Origin: Amycolatopsis sp. WQ 127309
Lineage (GTDB): Bacteria > Actinomycetota > Actinomycetes > Mycobacteriales > Pseudonocardiaceae
Direction: 5' to 3'
Length of the DNA stretch: 64,000 bases
Assembly: GCF_023023025.1 (NCBI RefSeq)
Contig: NZ_CP095481.1
Span: forward strand, 7,701,001-7,765,000
The translations under genes and the position numbers were made by a program. Below the pieces are notes generated by a model. It was not told where the DNA came from. It was given only the letters and a program-made list of their open reading frames with translations, and did not search any database. Positions 8,808 through 17,403 of the stretch are shown here, in pieces. Position 1 is the stretch's first letter; the number at the start of each line of letters is the position of its first letter.

Positions 8808-9256
8808 CGGCGGCGGCCGGCGCGGTCCACCACATCCGGCTGACCGTCACCGACGTCGCCCGCGCGCGGGAGTTCTACACCCGCGTGCTGGGCTTCTCGG
8901 TGGCCGTGGACACCGTGCCGCCCCCGGACGATCCGGACCACTGGCTGATGGTCCACAACCTGCAGGGCGGGATCGTGCTGACCAACGGGCAGCTGCAGCT
9001 CGGGCTCCGGCCCTGCGACGACCCGCGCCGCCGGGCCGGCGACCGGTTCGACCCGCTGCGCGTCGGCCTCGACCACGTCAGCTTCTCGGTCGGCGGCCGT
9101 GCCGAACTGGCCGAGATCCGCGACCGCTGCGCCGCCGGCGGGCACGAGCACGGCGAACTCGCCGAGCTGGCGCCGTTCGGCATCGCGGTGCTGTCGATCA
9201 CCGACCCCGACGGCATCCAGCTCGAACTCACGGCCCCGCTGGAGCCGGACGCCTGA
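8804..9256 (+). CDS. VOC-family (glyoxalase/bleomycin-resistance/dioxygenase) protein
   Basis: A 150-residue vicinal-oxygen-chelate protein with two paired beta-alpha-beta-beta-beta modules. The first opens with VHHIRLTVTDVARAREFYTR, holding a candidate metal histidine; the second has VGLDHVSFSVGG and ends with ITDPDGIQLELTAP, holding the usual C-terminal glutamate. It could be a metal-dependent lyase, dioxygenase or drug-binding protein. It is translationally coupled to the hydrolase upstream. Its last 29 bases overlap the 3' end of the convergent glycoside hydrolase gene. Confidence 0.88.
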   Translation: MTAAAGAVHHIRLTVTDVARAREFYTRVLGFSVAVDTVPPPDDPDHWLMVHNLQGGIVLTNGQLQLGLRPCDDPRRRAGDRFDPLRVGLDHVSFSVGGRAELAEIRDRCAAGGHEHGELAELAPFGIAVLSITDPDGIQLELTAPLEPDA

Positions 9257-12200
9257 GGCTCGCCCCGCCGGTGACGTCGGCCGCGGTCAGGACCCGGTTC
9301 CACACCTCGACGTCGTCGACGCTGCCCGGCCACAGGTCGCTGTGCTGCCCGCCGGAGACGGCGCGGCCGATGGCCAGCGGGCCGGGCGACGCGTCCCCGG
9401 TCGCCTGGCTCCAGGTCTTGGCCTGCGCCACGCCGTCGACGTAGAGCACGTAGGTGCCCGCGTCGGCGTCGTGCACGCCGACCAGCCGGTACCAGCGGCC
9501 CGGCTGCGGGGCGACGTCCGCCAAGGCCCGGCCCGCGCTGGTCGAGAAGGCCAGCCGGTCGTCGGCCGCGGAGTACTGGAGGTAGAAACCGCTGCTCGGG
9601 TCGCCGTCCTGGCTGACGGCGGTGGCCCACGAACCCGTGCGGTCCAGCCGGACCCACGCGCTGACCGAGTAGTTCCCGGTGGTGTCCAGCACCGGCCCGC
9701 TCGTCTGCCCGTACTGGCTCGAGCCGTCCAGCCGCAGGGCGGTGCCGGTCACGCCGGGGACCCACCCGGGCACGCCGGTCAGGGCGGCGTCGTGGCCGCC
9801 GGCGCTGTCGTGGGCGACGGTGCCGCTGCCCTCGTCGAGGCTCCACGCGCCGACCGGGTCGTGCTGTCCGGCCGGGTGCGGGATCTGCAGGTGCTGGCGC
9901 TGGTGCGTGGTTTCCGTCCGGCCGCCGGGCCCGCGGTAGGACGCGGTCGCGGTCAGCGTCGCCGCACTGCCCGGTTCGGCGTCCGGCGGTGCCGTCAGGG
10001 TGAACGTCGAGGTCCGGGACTGCCCGGGCGGGATCGCGGCGACGGGCCGCCCGGCCGGCGTGACCGACCAGCCGGCCGGCACGGCGACGCTCACCCGCGG
10101 CGAGACCAGCGGGCTCGACGTCGTGTTGCGCACCGTGACGGTCAGCGGGGTGCTCCGGCCGACGAGGACGACGCCGTTGGCGTTGGCCGGCCCGACGGCG
10201 ATCCGCGCGTCCGGGCTCGACGGCGTCCAGGACTCCAGCTCCGTGACGCCGACGAACGCGCCCGGCGGGTTGGTGAACACCAGCCGGACCTTGCTCGTGG
10301 TGAGCGTGGGGAAGGTGACGCGGGTGACGCCGTTGCCCACCGGGCTCGCCGGCGCGCGGACCTGGCCGGGCACGTCCTGCCAGGCCGCGCCGGTCCAGTA
10401 CTGCAGGTTGTAGGCCGCGGCCGGTCTGACCCCGCCGCCGTCGTCGTACCCGCTCCAGCGGATGTCGCCGACCGGCGTGGGTGCACCGAAGTCGACGCCG
10501 TAGAAGTCGCTCGGGTTCGGCGAACCGTAGTTGGTCCACCGCGTGTTCTCGGGCACCTCGCTGTAGAAGACCTTGCCGTCGAGCGCGTTCCACGCGTTGT
10601 CGTTCGGCCAGGTGTAGGAGGTGATCGGCCGCGGGTAGCCGGTGCGCAGCGGGTTGGCGGCGTCGTCGACGAGGTCGTCCCGCTGGGGCACCACCGTGCG
10701 CCCGACGTCGATCGTGGTGTCGCGCAGCGTCGCGAAGCGCTGGACGAGCTTTCCGTCGACGTAGAGGCGCATCCCGGCGCCCTGGCCGTAGTGCTTGCCG
10801 TCGCGGTCCCACAGGACAGTGACGTTGTGCCCGTGGTAGGGCACGTTTTCGGCGGCGAAGTGGTCCCAGCCGGCCGGGGTGAGCGGCTTGACCTCGAGGG
10901 TGTCGCCGGACTGCGGGCGCAGGCCGAGCAGCCCGGACAGGACCAGGTCGGTGTAGGTGGAGTGGTTGTAGTCCTCGCTGTGGTTCTGCCCGTCGTAGAT
11001 CCACGCGTCCCGGTCCGGGTCGTGCGCCTCGGCGACGTAGGGCTTGCCGTTCCTGGTCTGGGTCCGGGCGTACGTGGCCAAAGCGGCGGCGTAGTCCTCT
11101 TTGGACACCGGGAGCCGGCCCGGGTGGTCGTCCAGCAGGTTCGCGAGGCCGGTCAGGGTCTGGGAGGTGGCGAAAGGCCAGCTCGGTCCGTCCCAGCGGC
11201 AGCACGAACCGGCGTCCTTCATGAAGAACGGGCTGCGGCGCTCGGCCGTGGTCGGGCCGTAGGCGCTCGCGAACCCCTGGGGGTCGAGCAGCTGGGACCA
11301 GGCGGTGGTGTCGGCCGGCCCGGCGGCGCCGAACGTCCAGGGGAGGTAGCCGATCTGCTCGCGGCTGCCGGACAGCCGGTGGCCCGGGTTGTCGTCGCGG
11401 GCCATGGCGTAGTAGAAGCCGCGTTCCGGGTCCCACAGCCACTTCTGCATCGCGGCCTGCAGCCGGGTGGCGCGCTGGGCGTACTCGGCCGCGAGCCGGT
11501 GGTCGCCGACCGAGTCCGCGATGCGGCTGATCGCGACGGCGTCGCCGTACTGGTAGGAGTTGAGCGTCGGCCGGTAGCCGGCGCCGCCGTGGTAGGGCTC
11601 GGCGGATTCGTAGGAGGAGGCGGAGAACTCCATGGCGTCCCAGACCGGCACCGACCAGTAGAGGCCGAGGCCGGGGTCGAACTGCTTGTCCCAGCCGCGG
11701 TACTGGCGCACGAGCGCCGGGAGCAGCTGGCGCAACGGCGCGAAGTCCCCGGTCACCTGGGCCTGGCCGTAGGCCGAGGTGGCCAGCCAGACGCTGTACT
11801 CGTGCGCCCAGTCGGTCGTGTCGGCGTTGACGTCGTCGGTGGCGGGCTTGGGGCCCGCGCCGGGGCCGGTCAGCCAGAACCTGAGGTAGTCCTGGCCGTA
11901 GCTCGGATCGCGCAGCCAGCGCCCCTCGGTCAGCTGGTGCCCGGCGGCGGCGTCGATCGCCTGGTAGGGCGCGGCGTACCCGCAGCAGTCGAGGAACTCC
12001 GTCGAGATCCAGCCGTCGGTGGGGTTCGTGTAGCGCAGGTGCTCCTTGTAGACGCGCCAGCGGTAGTAGTAGACGCTCTGCATGGTGGCGTCGGGCAGGT
12101 CCACGAACGGGATGTTCGCTTCGTACCAGGCGGGATCCGAGTAGCCGGCGAGGGCGGCGGCGTGGTCGAGGAAGTGGGTGCCCCCGCCGGGCGCCGGGCG

Positions 12201-12329
12201 CGCCGAGGAGTCCCCGGCCGCGCCCGCGGCGCCGCTGACCCCGCTGAGGGCGAGCTGCGCGGCGAGGCTCAGCGTGGCTATCCACGTCATCGCCGACCGG
12301 GTGCGTTTCCAGGACAGCCGCCCGCGCAT
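9228..12329 (-). CDS. Secreted multidomain glycoside hydrolase (MGH1-like (alpha/alpha)6 barrel + NEW3 + LamG)
   Basis: A 1033-residue exported carbohydrate-active protein. Residues 1-35 are a Sec signal peptide. About 45-500 resemble an (alpha/alpha)6-barrel glycosidase of the MGH1-like/GH63-related group (DCCGYAAPYQAIDAA, YNHSTYTDLVLSGLLGL). A short beta region and a discoidin-like region (about 580-720) follow, then a NEW3-type immunoglobulin domain (about 725-820), and a LamG/concanavalin-like domain (about 840-1010) containing GAWSLDEGSGTVAHDSAGG. The substrate is unknown. The ATG at 12329 is preceded by GGAGG. A perfect 16-bp LacI-type palindrome lies 19 bp upstream of the start, indicating sugar-responsive repression. 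Confidence 0.85.
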   Translation of the reverse strand: MRGRLSWKRTRSAMTWIATLSLAAQLALSGVSGAAGAAGDSSARPAPGGGTHFLDHAAALAGYSDPAWYEANIPFVDLPDATMQSVYYYRWRVYKEHLRYTNPTDGWISTEFLDCCGYAAPYQAIDAAAGHQLTEGRWLRDPSYGQDYLRFWLTGPGAGPKPATDDVNADTTDWAHEYSVWLATSAYGQAQVTGDFAPLRQLLPALVRQYRGWDKQFDPGLGLYWSVPVWDAMEFSASSYESAEPYHGGAGYRPTLNSYQYGDAVAISRIADSVGDHRLAAEYAQRATRLQAAMQKWLWDPERGFYYAMARDDNPGHRLSGSREQIGYLPWTFGAAGPADTTAWSQLLDPQGFASAYGPTTAERRSPFFMKDAGSCCRWDGPSWPFATSQTLTGLANLLDDHPGRLPVSKEDYAAALATYARTQTRNGKPYVAEAHDPDRDAWIYDGQNHSEDYNHSTYTDLVLSGLLGLRPQSGDTLEVKPLTPAGWDHFAAENVPYHGHNVTVLWDRDGKHYGQGAGMRLYVDGKLVQRFATLRDTTIDVGRTVVPQRDDLVDDAANPLRTGYPRPITSYTWPNDNAWNALDGKVFYSEVPENTRWTNYGSPNPSDFYGVDFGAPTPVGDIRWSGYDDGGGVRPAAAYNLQYWTGAAWQDVPGQVRAPASPVGNGVTRVTFPTLTTSKVRLVFTNPPGAFVGVTELESWTPSSPDARIAVGPANANGVVLVGRSTPLTVTVRNTTSSPLVSPRVSVAVPAGWSVTPAGRPVAAIPPGQSRTSTFTLTAPPDAEPGSAATLTATASYRGPGGRTETTHQRQHLQIPHPAGQHDPVGAWSLDEGSGTVAHDSAGGHDAALTGVPGWVPGVTGTALRLDGSSQYGQTSGPVLDTTGNYSVSAWVRLDRTGSWATAVSQDGDPSSGFYLQYSAADDRLAFSTSAGRALADVAPQPGRWYRLVGVHDADAGTYVLYVDGVAQAKTWSQATGDASPGPLAIGRAVSGGQHSDLWPGSVDDVEVWNRVLTAADVTGGASLRRPAPAGP

Positions 12330-12633
12330 CGGACCTCCACGAGAGGGTTTACAACGTTGTAAAACACAGCTTCGACCACTATCGCCCAAGAGCGCGCAAA
12401 AGGGAACACCTCCGCATGAGGTCGGCTGCCCGATGTGCTCGATCGACCGGTTCGACGAGTTCGACTGCCGGTGCGCCCGAACAGGAGGCTGCGCGGGCAT
12501 CCGTGGGTGATCGGACGGGCAACCGATCCGGAGGCCCCGGCGCCGGTTCCCGGGAAGTTGGTAGCTTGAAAAGATCTCGGGCCGGTCAGGGTGAGCCGGC
12601 GAGCGGTCCCCCCACTGAGGATGGTTCCACCAC
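12330..12633. other. Divergent intergenic region (glycoside hydrolase / RHS toxin)
   Basis: About 300 bases without a gene between two divergent starts. Near the hydrolase end it holds the LacI-type operator; near the RHS gene start it is lower in GC around a GCTTGAAAAGATCTC stretch at about 12564-12578, a plausible but unproven promoter region. No RNA gene or repeat was seen. Confidence 0.5.
12348..12363. promoter_or_regulatory. Perfect palindromic LacI-family operator
   Basis: TTTACAACGTTGTAAA is a perfect 16-bp palindrome centred on CpG, the classic layout of operators for LacI-family sugar regulators. It lies 19 bp upstream of the glycoside hydrolase start codon, so a bound repressor would cover the promoter or leader. 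No LacI-family gene is in this window, so the regulator must act in trans. Confidence 0.75.
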
Positions 12634-15600
12634 ATGAGCAACCCGTTGATCGCGCCGACGCAGGATTCGACGAAGGCGTACTCGGGGATCTCCCTGCTGG
12701 AGACGGCGAACGACCTGAAGTCCGCGATCGAGAGCGGTGACTGGGCGTCGGTCGCGATGGGGGCGGTCGGCACCGCCCTCGACGCGCTGTCGATGGCCAT
12801 GGACCCCTTCGGCGCGATCCTCGCCGCCGGGGTGGGCTGGCTGATCGAGCACGTCGGGCCGCTGAAGGAAGCGCTCAACGGCCTCACCGGCAACGCCGAC
12901 GAGATCGCCGCCCAGTCGGAGACGTGGAAGAACATCGCGGGCGAGCTGCAGAGCGTCGGCACCGACTTCGGCGACATGGTCAAGGCCGACCTGCAGTCGT
13001 GGACGGGTCCGGCGGCCGACGCCTACCGGCAGCAGTCGCAGGACCTCGTCGCCCTGCTGGGGAGCGCGCAGAAGGGCTGCGAAGGCGCTTCCAGTGGCGT
13101 GAAGACCGCCGGCGAGGTCGTCGGCGCGGTCCGGTCCCTGGTGCGCGACATCATCGCCGAGCTGGTCGGGCACCTGATCAGCTGGGCGCTGCAGGTCGTG
13201 TTCACCCTCGGCATCGGCCTGACCTGGGTGGTGCCGCAGGTGATCGGCGCGGTCGCGAAGACGGCGTCCAAGATCGCCGACCTCGTCACCCGGCTCGTCA
13301 AGGCCCTCAAAGCGCTCATCCCGCTGCTGAAGCGGGCCGGCTCGCTGTTCGGCGACGCCGCGAAGGCGCTGAAGAACATCAAGCCCGGCAAGGTGTCCGC
13401 GCCGAAGAAGCCCCCGAAGATCGACGGTACGCCGAAGGCGCCGGAGCCCAAGCCCAAGGGCGGCGGCGACAGCACCACGACCTCCGGCGCGGACGGGACG
13501 CCGCCGCCGAAGCACGACGGCCCGCCGCCCAAGAACGACGGCACGTCGCCGTCCGGTAACGGGGCCAACGGCGACACCCCGCCCGGCGGCCACGGCGGTG
13601 GCAACGGGAACGGCGGCGGCGGGAAGGGCTCGTCCGGGGGCGGCGGCACCAGCCCGTCGTCGAACAAGCCGGACAACCCGCGCGACACCGCTCCCGACCC
13701 GGACAACCGCGTCTGCAAGGACGACCCCGTCGACATCGCGAGCGGCGAGGTGATCCTCGAACAGCTCGACCTCGAGCTCGGCTCGCTGGTGCTGGCGCGC
13801 ACGCACGTGTCGACCTACCGGGCGGGCCACTGGTTCGGCGTCTCGTGGTCGTCCACTGTGGACCAGCGGCTCGAGGTGGACGACGAGCACGTCTGCTACT
13901 TCTCGCCCGCCGGCACGATCCTCGTCTACCCGCGCGGTGACGGCGCGCAGCTGCCGCTGGAGGGCGCGCGCTGGCCGCTCACCCGCGACGGCGACACGTT
14001 CACCCTCACCACCGACGACGCGGTGCTGGAGTTCTCCGGCTCCGGGCGCGTGGTGCCGCTGCGCGCCTTCGACGGCGAGCAGCGGGTCGAGGTCTTCTAC
14101 GACGACTTCGGCACCCCGACCCTGCTGCGCCGCGAGGACGGCGTCCGCGTCGCGCTGCGGACCCGGCGCGGCCGGGTGAGCGAGGTCGTCGTCCTGGGCG
14201 ACGGCCTGCCGGACGTCACGGCGCTGCGCTTCGAGTACTCCCCGCAGGGTCACCTGTCCGCGGTGACCAACTCCTCCGGGCAGGCGCAGCGGTTCGGCTA
14301 CGACGAGGCCGGGAGCCTCACGTCGTGGCAGGACCGCAACGACGTCCACTACGCCTACACCTACGACGAGCGGGGCCGGTGCGTCCGCACCACCGGCGAC
14401 GGCGGCTTCCTCGACGGCACGTTCGCCTACGACGACCACCTCACGCGCCACACCGACTCGTTCGGGCACGTCACCGAGTTCCACCTCAACGACGCGCGCC
14501 AGGTCGTGCGCGAGGTCGACCCGATCGGCGGCGTGACGCTCTCCGAATGGGACCGCTACGACCGCCTGCTCTCCCGCACCGACCCGCTGGGCCGCACCAC
14601 CCGCTACGGCTACGACGAGAACGGCACCCTGACCCAGGTGCACCGGCCCGACGGCTCCGTGGTGCTCGTCGAGGGTGACGCGGGCGGGCCCGCCGCGATC
14701 ACCGTCCACAGTGGAGACACCACCTGGCACCGCCGGTACGAAGACGACGCGCCGGATCCGCGGACCACCCCGATGGGCGTCGCCACGCCCATCTCGCTCG
14801 GCGGCGACGAGCCGCCCGCGCCCGAAGGCGTGGAGCCCGACCAGTTCGGCCGGCCGCGGGCGCTGCCGACCGCGACCGGGACGGTCGCGCTCAGCTGGAC
14901 CGTCGAGGGCCGCTCGGCCGCCCGGGTCGGACCGCGGCAGGAACGCGCGTCCTGGCGCTACGACGGGGAAGGCAACGAGACCGAGCACGTCGACGAGCTG
15001 GGCCGCGTCACCCGCCGCGAGTACGGCCCGTTCGACGTGCTCACGGCGCTCACCGACCCGGCGGGCGCGCGCACGGTGTACGGCTACGACACCGAGCTGC
15101 GCCTGACCTCGGTGACCAACCCGCAGGGCCGCACCTGGCTCTACCGCTACGACGAGCTGGGGCGGCTGCAGGCGCAGACCGACTTCGCCGGGCGCACCCG
15201 CACCTACGCCTACGACGCGGCCGGGCAGCTGGTCCGCTCCACCGACCCGGCGGGGCTGGTGACCACCTACCGCCACGACGTCATCGGCAACCTCGTCGAG
15301 GTGCGGGCGCCGGAGCGCACCACCACCTACCGGTACGACCCCGTCGGGCACCTGGCGCACGCCGCGAACGGCGAGTCCACAGTGGAGTTCGAGCGGGACG
15401 AGCTGGGCCGCGTCGTGCGCGAGACCGTCGACGGGCGCAGCGTGAGCTTCGAGTACGACGAGTCGGGCTACATCCACCGCCGCACCCCGGGCGACGCCGA
15501 GAGCACCTGGTTCTTCGACGACCTCGCCCGGCCGATCGGGCTGCTGGCCGGCCCGCACGCGATCGTCTACCGCCACGACACCGCGTCCCGCGTGATCGGC

Positions 15601-17307
15601 CGCCACGACGGCGCCGCCCAGCTCGGCCAGACCTACGGCGGCCAGGGCGAGCTCGCCACGCAGGCCGTCGCCGCCGGGAGCGTCCCGGTGCAGCGGCGGG
15701 CCTTCGGCTACCAGGCCAACGGGACGCTCGCGACGCTGCACGACGACGTCACCGGCACGACCGCGCTGACGCGCGACGCCGCCGGGCGCGTCGTCGGCGT
15801 CACCTCGGCGCAGGGCCGCGAGGAGTACCGCTACGACAACGGCGGCACGTTGCTCCCGCCGGCGGACCTCGCGGTGACCGAGGACGGCTACGGCCGGCGG
15901 GTCACCCAGGGCGCGGTGCGGTTCACGTGGTCCGGCGACCGCCTCACGGCGGCGGCCACGCCGGACGGCACGGTGTGGCGCTACCACTACGACCCGCTCG
16001 GCCGCCGCGTCGGCAAGACCCGCCACGGCGCCGACGGCAGCACCGCCACCACGATCTACACCTGGGACGGCACCACGCTCATCGAGGAGGCCGGGCCGGG
16101 CCGGATCGTCACGTGGGACCACCTGCCGGGCACGGTCACCCCGGTCGTGCAGCGCGAGCGGGACGCCCAGGGCACGCGGTTGCGCACGTTCGTCACCGAC
16201 GCCGTCGGCACGCCGACCGACCTGCTCGACGAGCGGGGCGGGCTGGTGTGGACCAGCCGCCGCACCGCGCACGGCCGGGAGCTGACGGCCGCGCCGACGC
16301 CGCTGCGGTTCCCCGGCCAGTACGCCGACGCCGAAACAGGCTTGCACTACAACGTCTTCCGCTACTACGACCCGGCGACGGCGCGGTACCTGAGCCAGGA
16401 CCCGCTGGGCCTGGAACCGGGACCGGACCCGTACGCCTACGTGCCCGATCCGTACGCGGAGTTCGACGCGCTGGGCCTGATGAACTGCGGCACCAGCTCG
16501 CAGTCCGCGGGCGGGGGCAACGGTGCCCCGCAGACCCCGCGGGGCGGGCACGACGCCGGCAACACGGGTGGCAGTGACGGGAAGCCCACACCGCCGCCGC
16601 TCAAGCCGAAGCCGAAGCTCGGTCCGGACGGCAGGCCCATCGTGCCGCCCAAGCCGAAACCGAAGCCGCAGCTCGGTCCGGACGGCAGGCCCGTCGTGCC
16701 ACCCAAGCCGAAGCCCAAGCCGGACACGACGACGCCGTCGAGCAGCAAGCCGCCCCGGCCGGAACCGCCGCCGCAGAGCACGAAACCGAAGATCGACTCC
16801 AAGACCGACACCCCGGACACCCCCGGGCCGTCGAACCCGAAGCCGGACGCGGGCGGCGCGCCGGGCACCACGGGCAACCCGGCGTCGAAGCCGCCGCCGG
16901 GCAGGGACGACTTCCACCAGCCGCCGCCGGGCGCGAACGGCAAGCTCCAGGGGGAGTACACGTTCAAGCCGGAGCCGCAGAAGATCAGCGGCAGCCAGTA
17001 CGGCGACGTGACCCCGATGCAGGAGCACGTCTTCCAGGGCGTGATCGACGACAAGATCGCGAAGTGGAAGGCGGACGGCCTGATGGACAAGCCCTTGGAC
17101 GTCAAGGTCTACTACCCGCCGGGCTCCAACCAGCTCAAGCTCGCCGGCGACGGCCACCACAGCTTCGCCGCGGCGATGGAGAGCGGCCGCCCGATCAACC
17201 TCCAGCTGTGGAAGCAGCCCGGCGGCGGCCTGGCCAACCCGCAGACCAGCTGGAACAACACCACCGCGCTGCCGGGGGTGCCGAAACCGGGGGAGTGGCA
17301 GAAGTAG
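12634..17307 (+). CDS. RHS-repeat polymorphic toxin with WXG100-like N-terminus and ParB-like C-terminal domain
   Basis: A 1557-residue polymorphic toxin. Residues 1-170 are helical with a WTG turn (SWTGPAADAY), resembling WXG100 proteins exported by type VII secretion. A hydrophobic stretch follows near 175-215, then a Gly/Pro/Lys-rich linker. The DUF6531 start is near 359 (DDPVDIASGEV). YD/RHS repeats run to about 1225 and the RHS core near 1225-1283 ends YLSQDPLGL...FDALGL, where family members are usually autocleaved. After a Pro/Lys-rich spacer, residues about 1435-1557 form the variable tip with GDGHHSFAAA, like the motif of ParB/sulfiredoxin-fold domains. No immunity gene is evident downstream. 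Confidence 0.88.
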   Translation: MSNPLIAPTQDSTKAYSGISLLETANDLKSAIESGDWASVAMGAVGTALDALSMAMDPFGAILAAGVGWLIEHVGPLKEALNGLTGNADEIAAQSETWKNIAGELQSVGTDFGDMVKADLQSWTGPAADAYRQQSQDLVALLGSAQKGCEGASSGVKTAGEVVGAVRSLVRDIIAELVGHLISWALQVVFTLGIGLTWVVPQVIGAVAKTASKIADLVTRLVKALKALIPLLKRAGSLFGDAAKALKNIKPGKVSAPKKPPKIDGTPKAPEPKPKGGGDSTTTSGADGTPPPKHDGPPPKNDGTSPSGNGANGDTPPGGHGGGNGNGGGGKGSSGGGGTSPSSNKPDNPRDTAPDPDNRVCKDDPVDIASGEVILEQLDLELGSLVLARTHVSTYRAGHWFGVSWSSTVDQRLEVDDEHVCYFSPAGTILVYPRGDGAQLPLEGARWPLTRDGDTFTLTTDDAVLEFSGSGRVVPLRAFDGEQRVEVFYDDFGTPTLLRREDGVRVALRTRRGRVSEVVVLGDGLPDVTALRFEYSPQGHLSAVTNSSGQAQRFGYDEAGSLTSWQDRNDVHYAYTYDERGRCVRTTGDGGFLDGTFAYDDHLTRHTDSFGHVTEFHLNDARQVVREVDPIGGVTLSEWDRYDRLLSRTDPLGRTTRYGYDENGTLTQVHRPDGSVVLVEGDAGGPAAITVHSGDTTWHRRYEDDAPDPRTTPMGVATPISLGGDEPPAPEGVEPDQFGRPRALPTATGTVALSWTVEGRSAARVGPRQERASWRYDGEGNETEHVDELGRVTRREYGPFDVLTALTDPAGARTVYGYDTELRLTSVTNPQGRTWLYRYDELGRLQAQTDFAGRTRTYAYDAAGQLVRSTDPAGLVTTYRHDVIGNLVEVRAPERTTTYRYDPVGHLAHAANGESTVEFERDELGRVVRETVDGRSVSFEYDESGYIHRRTPGDAESTWFFDDLARPIGLLAGPHAIVYRHDTASRVIGRHDGAAQLGQTYGGQGELATQAVAAGSVPVQRRAFGYQANGTLATLHDDVTGTTALTRDAAGRVVGVTSAQGREEYRYDNGGTLLPPADLAVTEDGYGRRVTQGAVRFTWSGDRLTAAATPDGTVWRYHYDPLGRRVGKTRHGADGSTATTIYTWDGTTLIEEAGPGRIVTWDHLPGTVTPVVQRERDAQGTRLRTFVTDAVGTPTDLLDERGGLVWTSRRTAHGRELTAAPTPLRFPGQYADAETGLHYNVFRYYDPATARYLSQDPLGLEPGPDPYAYVPDPYAEFDALGLMNCGTSSQSAGGGNGAPQTPRGGHDAGNTGGSDGKPTPPPLKPKPKLGPDGRPIVPPKPKPKPQLGPDGRPVVPPKPKPKPDTTTPSSSKPPRPEPPPQSTKPKIDSKTDTPDTPGPSNPKPDAGGAPGTTGNPASKPPPGRDDFHQPPPGANGKLQGEYTFKPEPQKISGSQYGDVTPMQEHVFQGVIDDKIAKWKADGLMDKPLDVKVYYPPGSNQLKLAGDGHHSFAAAMESGRPINLQLWKQPGGGLANPQTSWNNTTALPGVPKPGEWQK
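13852..13862. repeat. TCCAC(A/T)GTGGA interspersed word (one of five exact copies)
   Basis: The 11-base near-palindrome TCCACTGTGGA or its reverse complement TCCACAGTGGA occurs exactly at 13852, 14705, 15376, 45597 and 46829, all inside genes. The core CCACAGTGG is also at 53773. In at least four cases it forces an A- or T-ending codon in a genome that otherwise avoids them, so codon choice alone does not explain it. Confidence 0.6.
16603..16704 (+). repeat. Tandem Lys/Pro linker repeat in the RHS toxin
   Basis: Two consecutive units of 48 and 54 bases encode KPKPKLGPDGRPIVPP and KPKPKPQLGPDGRPVVPP. They form a stiff, basic spacer between the RHS core and the toxic tip. High DNA identity between the units points to a recent duplication. 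Confidence 0.8.
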
Positions 17308-17403
17308 CCACCCGGCGCCGTCACCCCACCGGGCGTCGTCCGCGAGCCGCGGGCGGCGTTCGGTGCTTTACTCGGGTCCCGGACGAGGAAGGCGGGGACG
17401 CGG

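Noticed and set aside
9228..12983. Extended upstream part of the glycoside hydrolase frame beyond 12329
   Set aside because: The signal peptide and GGAGG support the ATG at 12329; the extension runs through the LacI operator.
12586..17160. Very long antisense frame opposite the RHS gene
   Set aside because: Composition artefact of GC-rich third positions; low-complexity Arg/Val/Gly sequence, no start signals.
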